A stretch of 64,000 nucleotides of DNA from Erodium maritimum (Eukaryota > Streptophyta > Magnoliopsida > Geraniales > Geraniaceae): assembly GCA_963921825.1 (NCBI GenBank), contig OY997595.1, positions 67,611,879-67,675,878 of the forward strand, written 5' to 3'. Shown one piece after another: positions 35,501 through 46,400 of this stretch. Both the position numbers and the translations under genes were made by a program. The number at the start of each line of letters is the position of its first letter. Positions within the stretch are counted from its first letter, which is position 1. Below the pieces are notes generated by a model, which was not told the DNA's origin, made no database searches, and saw only the letters and a list, made by a program, of their open reading frames with translations.

Positions 35501-36240
35501 CTGGAGTCCCGACCTCCATCGACGGCGTCAGGTAAGCTCGAAATCGAAGAGGAGAGAGTGGAGAAGCGTCGTCAGGACTCAGCTCCGGCGTTTCTGTGCC
35601 GGCTGGGGCTCGAGTGCGACGGAAGCTTGCCCCGTTCTCAGATCTGGAGCTCACGTAGTCGCCGGCGACAGTTCCGACCACGCCCGCTCGAATTGAGCTC
35701 GGGACTTCACGATTCCAGGTGAGCCGAGCTTGGGGAAGAGGGAAAAAGTGGTCGGGGAAACGCACCCTCATCGTTCCCCGATGATTTGAACCCGGCGTCG
35801 TACAAGGGATGGTTCTCCAGTGATGGGTTTTGATTTGCACGGTGAGGCTCGGCATGGGGGACGGAGATGGCTGTGAAAGTAAAGGCGAAGCATGGCGAGG
35901 TTGGGAGAGTAGGAGATTGAGAGAGAGACGGGAGAAGAGAACCGTGGGAGAGAAGCGGCAGATCTGACCTGTCTCGTGCGAGGATGAGTTGGAGGAGATG
36001 TACAGTGCCCAAACTAGGGTTGGGCCTCGTTGCCCTTGGGCCTGAGTCACTCGTGTGGGCTTAGGCCCGAATCAGGGAGCTGGGCTTGGTCAGCCCAACT
36101 CTTATCTTTTCCCTTTTCTTTTTTTTTTATTCTCTTCAATTTTCGTATTCGATCCAATTTTTCCGATCCGTTTTCAACTCCGCCGTTACAACTCGATAAA
36201 ATTCAATCATTTCCTCCTTTTAATTTATACGGTCTTTACA
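32590..36240 (+). mobile_element. Solo LTR of the gypsy-type family (copy 2), complete
   Basis: Begins TGTCAGGCCCCAAATCCG and ends GGTCTTTACA, like copy 1. The 5-bp duplication CTCCT is at 32585-32589 and 36241-36245. Removing it rejoins a LINE RNase H pseudogene. It shares with copy 1 the block GTGAGCTTACGCTCAGTAGG (about 32856-32875), TATCACTCACCCGATCATATCC-like sequence after the array, and the CCCGACC-rich tract (35270-35460). At 3651 bp it is longer than copy 1, mainly because of the 68-bp array. Confidence 0.85.
33181..34474. repeat. 68-bp tandem array with higher-order structure in solo LTR 2
   Basis: About 19 monomers of 68 bp (some 67 bp) beginning ACTCATCGGCTATGATACTA. Each contains a perfect 9-bp dyad, CCCACATCG then CGATGTGGG separated by 10 bp. 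Monomer types (GGATGTCAAT, GGATGCCAAT, CGATACCAAT endings) recur in the same order with a period of 339 bp (33359-33697 against 33698-34036), so five monomers form a higher-order unit. ORFs through it are artefacts. Confidence 0.9.
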
Positions 36241-36710
36241 CTCCTCCCTTGACGATCATATCCACTATGACCTTGCAGTCGCTCCTGATGGTGACTTTCT
36301 GCCCTGGATACTGACTTACCCACTGAAGAGCTTCTCTAATGGCATAGGCTTCTTCGATAGCCGGGTTCTGGGGACCATGGGATGAAGTTGATCGAGCACT
36401 GATCATCATCCCCTTGTCATCCCAGCACACCCGCCATGTCCCAACATGTTCTGATGTGTTGAATAAGGCACCATTCGTGTTAATGACTCACGTTCCTTGC
36501 GGCGAAAGGGTCCACCGAGTATTTGCCCTATTTTCAGGCTGAGATGGCCTCGGTGTTCGATCATTTTTCCTCCGTTTTGCTTCTATCCACCTCGCATTCA
36601 ATAGAGTTGCCGGAACACCGAGACTAAGGAGTCTATGATGCCGAGTCTCTTGAAGCTCATAGCTTTCGTAGTGGGGCGTCCTCGTACTGTCAATCCGTTT
36701 TGAATTGTCG
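36241..36710 (-). pseudogene. LINE RNase H domain, N-terminal part
   Basis: The minus strand reads VINTNGALFNTSEHVGTWRV, CWDDKGMMISARS, then AIEEAYAIREALQW and VTIRSDCKVIVDMIVKGG. This is the RVT_3/RNase H fold of plant LINEs. The first catalytic Asp (normally NTDGA) is Asn here (NTNGA); the central Glu and second Asp (IRSD) are present. A stop precedes VINTN. The domain is split by the solo LTR at VKGG. Confidence 0.7.
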
Positions 36711-36719
36711 TAGTAACCC

Positions 36720-38855
36720 GACCTTGGGTTATTAATTATGCTTAATTAGCCTGCTAATAGATGCATTATACCTTCATGACTCCATGACGCCTTGTTCCTT
36801 CTCTTCCTTCTGCTCGATTTTATTAACGAGTTATGAAGCCTATTATTCCATCGTTTCTCGATCAGGAAATCAAGTCAGCCAAGAAGGGAAGGGATGACTC
36901 TGTTCGACGTGGTCATACACCCACGAATGGACGTGTTTCTAAAGGTAAATCTGGTCGAATTCCGACTGGTTCGGCTTTGGTGAGTGCTTTCGGTAAGCCT
37001 CGTTCAGCTGAGTAGCGCGATCCGGCACCCAAATCAGTGTCTGAGAATGCCAGGGGAATGACGACATTACCAGGGGAAAGATTGGCTGGGGACAAGAACC
37101 ACCGTGTGCAGCATTACCAGAGAAAAGGTTTGAAGAAGGAGCTTAATGAGTCGGAAATTTTTGTGTGCAACCTAACGTACGAGACTTCAGAGTTATGGTT
37201 TAAGATGTTGTGGACAGTTTGAATGGATTTAAGGTCAATGGGCATGTCTTATTTGTGGCCATAGCTCTCCCTGGTAAAGCCCGGGCTGAGAGCTAGAGTT
37301 GCTCTGTTCAGCAACTAGGAAACCAGAGCGTCCGTAATCGGGAACGGTTGGAGGAGACGTCGGGTTCGAGCCAGGTGAATCCTTCTGTGATGGAGGTTGA
37401 AGCTCCAACGCTGATCGACGGAGGCTCTGCTCGTTCGTCTACGGAGAATCACAAGGGATTGAGTATGGTTTCGAATTCAAATTCTCAATCTTTGAATTTG
37501 AGTATTTCTCGGAACGGGATTGATGGAGAATTCTTCGGACCAATCCTAGTTTCAGAGCTACGTGAAAGTGAAGTCCAACCGCACGGCGTTTAAACTCAAG
37601 TGCGTACGGAAGACCAAGGTTTTGGGCCCTTGGTTGATGTTGGGACTAAGTTTAGCACAGGTGTCTCTTGTCTCAGGCCCGAAATCATGTTGGAAACATC
37701 CTCGGCAGGTCAGGAATTACCAGCTGAGAAAGTCGTTTCGTTTGAGGTAGGTGCGAAACAAAACTCTATAGATCAAGGACAACTTGGACAACAACCTCCT
37801 GCTCCGTGTAGTTCCCCGTTTTTGGATCTTGTTCCGCTCATAGGTGTGAAGGAAGTGGGTTCCGCAAATTCTCAAGTTAAACAAGGAGCCGAGAACATCG
37901 TAGAGGATGTTTCTTCTAGAGATCAGATTGGTCCATGAAAGGATGTACTCCTCAAACCTCCGAAATGTCTGAGTCGGGCTCATACATATCTTTATAAAGT
38001 TTTGGGTGTGAAGCTTCCACCCATTTAGAACGTGTCCCAAGGAGTGATAAATTAGTTGCAGTCTTCCGAAGAGTGGTTGGAGGAAACCCTCAAAACTAAG
38101 GCTCGTAAGGGAAGGTCTAAATCTGATTTGGTGCCCCCTCCAAATGTCTAGCGGACTCATAATACTAGTTCCAAGACGCAGGCCCTCAATTGGGAACTTA
38201 AGGCCTCCATCGATATGATCCAGTCTTCGGATAGCGAGTGGTATGAGGAAAAGTAGGTCTTGGATGTCGGTTTTTGGCTTTTTGGTCTGGTTGTTTTTTA
38301 TGCCTTGTTTTGGCTCACCTCTTTGTTTTTTTAATCCTCATCTGGGCCTAGCCTTGGAGCTAGGCCCAGACGGGGTTTCTGTTCCCAAGCCCAAGCCCAT
38401 TTCTGTCTCTGATGCCAAGTCTATGCCACCCCCAGCGCCTTCCGAGCCTCAGGTCCCTTTTCTCAAGACCTCAGATTTCTCGTCTTTTATCGCTGATATC
38501 CGCTCTCCAGTTGCTGACCCGGATTCAATCCCTCTTCGTTCCAAACGAAAAAATAAGCGGATTCGAAATGGTCGCAAGAAACTCCTCCGGGCTCTTAAAG
38601 AATTCAGCCCCTCCAGATCCCTTCGGAAGAAGTCTGAGGCTAAGCGTGCTTGGGCCGTCTACAAGTCGATGGGTTTCACCTCTTCGTGCAACGACAAGGA
38701 CACAATCAAAATGTTCAAAGATATCGGTTAATTTCAGTTCTCCTATGGGTTTCTTCTCTTTAATCTTCTCGCTCTTCTTCCTTTCGATTGTAATTCTCCC
38801 CTAGAATGTATTGATTGGTTGAATAAAAGTTATTTCTTTTACTGATCAAAAAAAA
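36720..38855 (+). pseudogene. LINE ORF1 relic with 3' poly-A end
   Basis: Successive short frames read ALVSAFGKPRSAE and EIFVCNLTYETSELWFKMLW (RRM-like RNP-2 context, about 37155-37215). The longest, from 38243, runs through SDFSSFIADIRSP, KRKNKRIRNGRKKLLRALKE and KSMGFTSSCNDKDTIKMF to a stop at 38731. The element ends in an A run (about 38849-38856). The C-terminal part is the best preserved copy of the family also seen at 4900-5790. ORF2 is not present. This is an RNA-binding ORF1-type protein, decayed. Confidence 0.6.
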
Positions 38856-38856
38856 T

Positions 38857-39012
38857 GTGGACATGAACCTATTTGCAAGGAAATGAGTTAAGTCAGGCAA
38901 CATTGCAGCCTCTTTCAAATGCTCAGGCAGTGCTTCAATAGCTTTGTTTTTCAACCTCAACGACTCACTTTCTGGAGCCTGCCTAGCCCGCAGTTGTCTC
39001 ATCATCTTTCAG
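38857..39012 (-). pseudogene. Unrecognised gene fragment (MMRQLRARQAPESESLRLKN)
   Basis: The minus strand reads MMRQLRARQAPESESLRLKN, KAIEALPEHLKEAAMLPDL and THFLANRFMSTF, and then the frame runs into the neighbouring LINE's A run. The residue pattern (amphipathic, Leu/Glu/Lys, no repeats) looks like a real exon, not noise. It is squeezed between a LINE 3' end and a Harbinger fragment, so it may be captured or left over. I do not recognise the protein. Confidence 0.4.
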
Positions 39013-39014
39013 GT

Positions 39015-39420
39015 GATTTTTCCTTTCCATTGCATGGGAAATTTTTTTATTCCCAGTACATACAATTAAGTCTCCCAATCATATCTGGAAAACCCCACCT
39101 CTTGAACTGAACAAGTAACCTTGATATGTCAGGAAAATTCAGACGCCTAATATACTCTGCGATGAGTTAGACATTGATCACACGACAAAATCGCTTCACG
39201 TATTGCAGGATGAAAATGCACCCATCCTTATCGATTCGTCAAGAGAATCTGCGGAACATTCATAAACTAGCATCCGTAAGGCATTTCTTCGATTTTGGTA
39301 CGGACTAAACCCCATAACTCCGAAACTGTCCGACTTTTGTTGAAAATAATCATCTTGGTATACCACGACCTCCATTACGTGTCAGAAAAGTCCACGTCTC
39401 ATCCAGAATCAATGTAGGAA
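39015..39420 (-). pseudogene. Harbinger transposase fragment (minus strand)
   Basis: Minus-strand blocks match the central part of the transposase: ILQYVKRFCRVINV, AEYIRRLNFPDIS, GFPDMIGRLNCMYWE followed by a stop, then FPMQWKGK. Stops and frame changes are frequent. It ends abruptly next to an oppositely oriented copy. Confidence 0.6.
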
Positions 39421-39423
39421 GGA

Positions 39424-39780
39424 CAAGAGGCATGTAGGAAGGACATCGAACGGGCGTTTGGAGCTCTACAGGCCCGGTTTCACATCGTTACTCGCCCGGG
39501 CCGAATGTGGGATAGGGGCTCACTCACGGTGATCATGAATGCTTGTGTGATCCTACACAACATGTTCGTTGAGGATGAGCGGAGGCCATGGCCCACTGAT
39601 CGGTTTGTAGATATTGGTGTCCCGGACCCAACCGTCCGTAGAGGACCACCACCAGCGGTGACCAGGGAAAGTATCATGGGCCATAGATCAAGGATTCGGG
39701 ATCGGAATGTTCATCACCAACTCCACGATGATCTCATCGAACACATTTGGGCTAAATTTGGAGATGGCGGCCGCAATTAA
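39424..39780 (+). pseudogene. Harbinger transposase C-terminal fragment (plus strand)
   Basis: An open frame begins QEACRKDIERAFGALQARFH, continues MNACVILHNMFVEDERRP, and ends RNVHHQLHDDLIEHIWAKFG with a stop at 39778-39780. It matches the C-terminal third of PIF/Harbinger transposases without internal stops. The N-terminal two thirds are missing, replaced by an inverted fragment of a related copy. Confidence 0.75.
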
Positions 39781-40134
39781 ATATTAATTATCAATTTTAA
39801 TGTAATATCTATTTGGTTTGAAATAAAAAAAAAGTTATTATGCAATTCATATTTGGTTTTAATTAGAAGTGTTACAAATATATGGGGTGCTTTTTATTAT
39901 TGAAATTGTACTGACACTGCTCCTGACACTACCATTGGAGGAACAGTGTCTGGAAGCAGTGTCAGGAAGACAAATAGCACTCCCTAACACTGCTCTTTGA
40001 CACTGCGCAGTGTCTAACCATTGTAGATGCTCTTGGACTTACAATCACAAGCACATCACTTGACACTTTTGTTTTGTCTCTTTCTTTGTCGGTAGACATT
40101 TGGTAGTAACACACAAATTCAAGGACACGTGTTA
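39781..40134. other. Harbinger 3' end and flank
   Basis: ACACTG-rich subterminal motifs (CAGTGTCTGGAAGCAGTGTC and similar) are clustered at 39910-40015. CTAACCATTGTAGATGCTCTTGG (40013-40035, in part) contains the complement of AGAGCATCTACAATGG, a terminal sequence typical of PIF/Harbinger elements. This is therefore the likely right end of the plus-strand copy. Confidence 0.5.
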
Positions 40135-40143
40135 TTATATCTT

Positions 40144-41829
40144 GGGAAAACTCCATAAAACAACTATGATTCGACTTTCTAGTACAAGTAACAACTATAG
40201 AGTTTCTTATCGACCATAGTACACAGTCCCGTAAGTTAATTGTCAGAAACCATCAACTTCCGTCCAAAAACAGACGGACAGTTAACAATGTTAGTGTAAT
40301 GTCTAAATTGCCCTTTAAACTTGACTTTTAATTTTTCAAATACTATCCATAGACAATATTATTGTTCCAATTTCTATGTATACTTTTTTAGTAAATAATT
40401 TTAATTAAAATAATTATTTTTATAAAATCTGTTTTTTTTTTGTAAAAAGAATCTATTGTTGTTTTAAAAATTCGGATTTGTATTTAAATAAATTTTTTAA
40501 ATGATCTACAAAATAATGATTTGTTTTATTCAACAAAATCAATCTTTGTTTTCATATTCTGCAAAATGAGCGCGTGATATTCACTTTTCAAATTTATCAT
40601 TTTTATTTTCATTTTCATTTTTGTAATACTGATTCATTTTCATTAATCACATGAAAAAGTGTACAAAACCAATATCTAAACCAGTAACTCATGTTCCAGA
40701 AATTTGTAATTACATAGACCCTATTAACAAACCAATTTACAAATCAAATTTCATAATCTTATATTTTGGTGATGCACCACCAGACCCAACCCAATATATG
40801 AATTTGTAGACTACGAAGAACAAAAGCATTAAAAAAATTCATTGAACCCAAGCCTTATTCCCTAACTTAATCCATCTAGTTTTTGCTTCATCATCATAAC
40901 TCGAACAAGCCAGATTCAAGAACAATATCTTGTTTGGCTTCCTTTCCGCCGAAATCAACGAGAAAGAGAAAAAAGAACCCAAGTCGATCATTTTAGAGGA
41001 ACCAGAATAAAGAGGAGATGAGTCACGTTCTTCGTCTTCGACCTGTCGTGGCCACTGTCGTCGGATTACGGTGTCGAAGACCCCGAGCCAGTAAATATGA
41101 AACCAGCCATGCAACCAGAAACCACGAGATGGCGGTGTCCTGGGTGGGACTATGTGAACTGAAAAATTAAAGGAGTAGATCGACGGCATGGTCCCTTGTT
41201 CGTGATTTACAGACCAAACCCTTGATTTTTTTCTTCTTTGTGGTTAGGAGAACAACTTGATATTGGAAAAAATTTAGATATGGAAGCACCGAAGAAGAAG
41301 GATTAGATCTGGAAATATTGGAACAAATTTAAGAAAAAGAAAGTTATATCTGAAAAGTTTTGAAACAAATGAGAGAGAAGGATCTAGAAATTTAAGAATA
41401 AAAAAAGTTATAAATGAATTTTTTTTTTTACTTTTTTACTATTCCTTTTGTGTTTTTAATCAAATCTGAATTTTTTTAAAAAAATAAATATAATAGAAAA
41501 AAGAAAAACAATTAATTAAAGATAATTTAAGAAAACTAGAAAACTAATAATAAAACTGATTTTATGAAAATAATGTATTTTATGATTTAATGGAAAGTTG
41601 AATAGTTGTAATTCGACAATGAATATGAGGGTAGTTTGGTCATTTAGAATTGTTTCAGCAAACATGTGCAAATCACATGTTTTTTAGTCACATTTTTCTG
41701 TTAATTTTGACATAAGTTTATGGTTTCTGTAAATTAACTTACGGGACTGTGTACTATAATCGATAAGAAACTCTATAGTTATTATTTGTACTAGAAAGTC
41801 AAATCATAATTATTTCCTGGAGTTTTCCC
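40144..41829. mobile_element. Mutator-like element (1686 bp) with 9-bp duplication and unidentified cargo
   Basis: Left end GGGAAAACTCCATAAAACAA; right end (complement) GGGAAAACTCCAGGAAATAA. The arms match at high identity over about 115 bp, including TTCTAGTACAA and ACACAGTCCCGTAAGTTAAT. The perfect duplication TTATATCTT is at 40135-40143 and 41830-41838. No MULE transposase is encoded. The interior is AT-rich, except for about 40840-41220, which carries a 116-codon minus-strand ORF (PSIYSFNFSVHIVPPRTPPS...) of unknown origin. That segment could be captured gene sequence (Pack-MULE). Confidence 0.85.
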
Positions 41830-41838
41830 TTATATCTT

Positions 41839-42289
41839 CACATGGTTTCTCTCAAACATTTATGCGGCAAAGCTCAAGTAATTTTGATTCAACATTGTCG
41901 TACTCTTTAGGGAAACATGTAGTTTTGATTCAAACATTTTGACCTTTCATTTGTAACAACAAAAGATAGGAATGAACAACCCTAATTTCTAAATATGGAT
42001 ATTCAAAAGATTTTTTTGATACGAAATTGTTTATTTTTGTCAAAAGGCATGCAATAGATCATTTAATACAAAAAAGAACGACACATCGTCCAAAAAAAAT
42101 AACGACCAAACGGTCCAAACCTATTACACATTATTATTAAACCGCACAACAGAAGGTCAGAGTACCCTGAGATTGGGATGCGATTGGGTCTTTGCTGATA
42201 ATTGTTTGAGCCTAAATATGTTGTGGCGTGGAGGAGGACACAATAGGGACGACCTTGTCCTGCTCTGGTGCATGAACTCATAGGTCCCG
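41839..42289. other. Intergenic, unassigned
   Basis: AT-rich DNA without recognisable gene or element ends. A 72-codon minus-strand ORF at 42063-42281 has no identifiable domain. Confidence 0.35.
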
Positions 42290-43410
42290 ATGAGGCTGAT
42301 TTGGAACCCGCGCCTGATTCGGTGGTGTAGGAGAAACCTCTCGTGCCTTCGACGGGGTCGGGTCTTCTTCAGAGAAATCTCGTTTCCTCATCTCTCCCAG
42401 GGCCAACAACTGGCATGCGCCTCTTGTCTTCTTGTGTTGACACGTGGCACAGCGTCTCTCCCTTCCAACTACTCGACACATGGCGTCGTAATGTCCTCTC
42501 CCTCTTGCCACTTCCTCTTCTCCATTTGGCAGAAACAATAGTGCGGTACATATTTTCTGCCAGCCGCAATTTTGGGAACCTATAGAGAACAGGGTGGCTT
42601 CTTCGCAATGTTTTTTACACAGAAACGCAGAAAGAACAACACAGGGACAACAATTTTGTATAGCTCTTCATTTATTTTTCTTTGCACGGAGTTTTGAGAG
42701 GGTTTGACATTTTAGAGAGAGAAACAATATTCTATGGGGGACAGAATTAATTTGAGATTTCTTTGGGCAGAGATTTTTTGAAGAGAATTTCCAATTTTTA
42801 GTTACACAAGATTTTTTATGGGAATTTTCAAGGACATCAAGGGGGAGATTGAAGAAAAAAAATGGCGAGCCAAAACCCCTGGATCAGCCGGGGTAAACTG
42901 TACATCGATGAAGGCGTCCTCATACTCAACGAGAGAACAAGCCAAGAAGCCCTCCTAAAGAACCGCCACGAACGGAAGAGCAACGACGGGAGCCCTAAGA
43001 GAACGTGGTTTCTTCTTCGTCATTTTTTTACACATAAATGCAGAGAGAACAACACAGAGACAACAATTTTGTATAGTTCTTCATCTATTTTTCTTTGCAC
43101 AGAATTTTGAGAGGGTTTGATATTTTTAGAGAGGGAAACAATATTTTGTGTGGGGGGAGGGAGAATGAATTTGAGATTTCTTTAGGTGTAGATTTTTGGA
43201 GAGATGCTCCAATTTTTTGTTACACGGGAGATTTCTTTTGGAGGATTTTCAAGGACATCAATGGAGAGATTGAAGAAAAAAAATGGTGAGTCAAAACCCC
43301 TGGATCAGCCGGGGTGAACGGTACATCGATGATGACGTCCTAGTACTCAACGAGAGAACAAGCCGATAAGCCCTCCTGGAAAACCACTACGAACGGAGGA
43401 GCAACGAACG
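42290..43410 (+). repeat. LTR-like segment with about 412-bp tandem duplication
   Basis: The block 42599-43010 is repeated at 43011-43410: CTTCTTCGCAATGTTTTTTA against CTTCTTCGTCATTTTTTTAC, then CAACAATTTTGTATAG, then CCCCTGGATCAGCCGGGGT at about 42878 and 43297. The upstream GC-rich part (42360-42600) and the block itself are diverged relatives of 6740-7370. The copia element at 43411 lies inside the second copy, whose continuation (ACGGAGCCGTAAGAGCC) follows it at 46876. Confidence 0.65.
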
Positions 43411-46400
43411 TGTTAAAAGTTGATCCAAATTCAAGCTAGTTTGTGACTTGGTTACCAAGCAACTAAATTTAGGGAATTGTCTTGGCTTGAATAGCAAGTA
43501 ATCAATTTAGGGAATTTATGCCCTGTTTCCCAAACTGGGTCTTAATTGTGTAGAGATTTGTATTTCCCTATTTTGTATGAAGTATCTCTACATCTCTCCT
43601 ATAAATACCACTTGTAAGCTGCCATGAGGGATAAGTTGAATCAGTGTAAATCTCCGGCGTTGTGTAAACATTCTCCCTATAGTGAAGTTTTGCTGGTTGG
43701 CGCCCGTGGTTTTTTCCTCTCCGTTGTTTGGAGGGGTTTTCCACGTTATATCGTTGTGTTCTCCGTTTTTGGTTTTGATCTAATTTCGTTTTATTGCCTA
43801 TCGTTTTATAACAAGTGGTATCAGAGCCAGGTTGTTCAATCTAGGTTTTCTGACGATATGGCATCATTGAAATTCGATCTACCGTTGTTGGACTACACCA
43901 CACGATTTTCTCTGTGGCAAGTAAAGATGCGGGTCGTTCTAGCTCATCCTGACCTTGATGATGCGCTAAATGGATTCAACAAGAAGGATCCGAAGACGTG
44001 GACCGATGAGGAGAAGCGTAAGGATCGTAAAGATCTATCTCTGATTCATCTTCATCTATCAAATAATATTTTGCAGGAAGTACTGCTGGAGAAAACTGCA
44101 GCAGCGCTTTGGCTCAAACTGGAATCGATCTGCATGTCCAAGGATCTGACCAGTAAGTTGCACGTGAAGATGAAGTTGTTCACGCACAAGCTGCAAGATG
44201 GTGGTTCTCTACTCGATCACCTAGCGGTCTTTAAGGAGATCGTTTCTGATTTGCAGTCCATGGAGGTAAAGTATGATGATGAAGATCTAGGTCTATTACT
44301 CTTATGTTCATTGCCTAGTTCTTTTGCAAATTTCCGAGATACCATATTATTGAGCCGCGATGAACTAACTCTTACGGAAGTTTATGAGGCCCTTCAACAG
44401 AGGGAAAAGATGAAACTTATGGTACAGGGAGAAGGATCATCATCCTCCAAGGGAGAAGCTCTGCAGGTACGTGGGAGGACCGAGCAGGGGAACAACAACT
44501 ATGGAAACAAAAATAAGAGCAATAACGGGAGAGGCCGTTCTAAGTCCAAAGGAGGCGACAAGTTCTGCAAGTATTGTAAGAAAACAAATCACACCATTGA
44601 AGATTGTTATAAGCTTCAGAATAAGGAGAAAAGAAACGGTACATGCAAACCGAAAAACAATTCTGATGGTGATGGTAAGGCAACCGTTGTTTCCAACGAT
44701 AATTCTGATAGTGATTGCCTAGTTGTGTTTGTTGGCTGTGTTTCTGCTTATGATGAATGGATTCTTGATACTGTCTGTTCATTTCATATCTGCTGTAACA
44801 AAGACTGGTTCAGTTCTTATAAGTCTTTGCAGAGTGGAGATGTGGTGCGTATGGGAGATGACAACCCACGTGAGATTGTGGGCATAGGCTCCGTTAAGTT
44901 CAAGATGCATGACGGCATGATACTCACATTGACAGATGTGAGACACGTACCAACCATGGCGAGAAACCTCATCTCTCTCAGCACTCTTGACGATGAAGGG
45001 TACAAGTACTCCGGTTCACAGAAAATTCTAAAGGTATCAAAAGGCTCTCTCGTTCATATGATAGGTGACATGAATTCTGCAAGGTTATATGTTCTTAGAG
45101 GCAGCACTTTAAATGGTTTTGCTACTGCTGCTGTTATTTCTGATGAACCTAGTAAAACTAATTTGTGGCACAAGCGCCTTGGACATATGAGTGAACAAGG
45201 CATGGCAGAGTTGATCAAGAGAGATTTACTAGATGGCTGCAACATGAGTAAGTTGGAGTTTTGCGAGCACTGCATTTTTGGTAAGCACAAGAGAGTTAAA
45301 TTCAATGCTTCCGTTCATACCACTAAAGGGATATTAGATTATGTGCATGCTGATGTTTGGGGTCCTTCCCGTAAAACTTCTCTTGGTGGTGCAAATTACA
45401 TGCTTACTATTATTGATGATTACTCTAGAAAAGTGTGGCCTTATTTTCTAAAACATAAATTTGATGTGTTTGATACTTTTAAGAAGTGGAGAGTTATGGT
45501 GGAGAAGCAAACCGAGAAGAAGGTAAAAGTGCTTCGTACTGACAATGGCATGGAGTTTTGTTTAAATGATTTTGACAACTATTGTAGCAACGAAGGCATT
45601 GTAAGGCACCACACCATCCCGTCCACGCCTCAACAGAATGGTGTGGCTGAGCGCATGAACCGAACCATCATCTCTAAGGCTCGGTGCATGCTTTCTAATG
45701 CTCATATGAGCAGACGTTTTTGGGCTGAAGAAGCCTCCACTGCCTGCTACTTAATAAACAGGTCTCCAAGCATTCCACTTGATAAGAAAACTCTCATTGA
45801 GGTATGGTCTGATTCACCTGCTGATTATTCACTATTGAGAGTTTTTGGTTGCACTGCTTATGCACACGTTGATAATGGAAAGTTAGAGCCTAGAGCTGTC
45901 AAGTGTGTGTTTCTTGGCTATGGCTCAGGAGTAAAGGCGTATAAGTTATGGAATCCTGAAACTAAGAGAATTTTGTTGAGCCGGAATGTTGTTTTTAATG
46001 AGGCTGTCATGTTCAATGATAGTTCCTCTATAGATGCCTCTGATGTTCTTGATGTTACTAATTTTTCTGATGATGAGCAACAAAGGATAAGCGTGCAGGT
46101 GGAGCACCTGGGCGAAAAAGTAAATGAGGTTGTTGAAAATAATGAAAATGATGTTCATCTTACACCACCTGTTTTGCAGCAAACAAATAATTCCATTGTT
46201 GCTGATAGACCGAGGAGAAACAAAGGTCCTCGCCCTCGTTTAATTGAACACTGTACCGTTGTTCACTATGCTTTGAGTTGTGTTGAACAGGTGGAGCATG
46301 ATTATGATAGTCCTGGTGATATGATGAAGCCAGTTCCTGTTGCTAAGTTTGAGCTTTGCTCAAGCTTAGTTGGTATAACTGTTTAGCCCTAGTGGCTGTT

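Noticed and set aside
35228-36314. ORFs up to 221 codons inside solo LTR 2
   Set aside because: Same reasoning as for copy 1; no domain is conserved between the two LTR copies.
43816-43830. tRNA gene suggested by TGGTATCAGAGC
   Set aside because: This is the primer-binding site after the copia LTR; there is no cloverleaf. The same applies at 58859.
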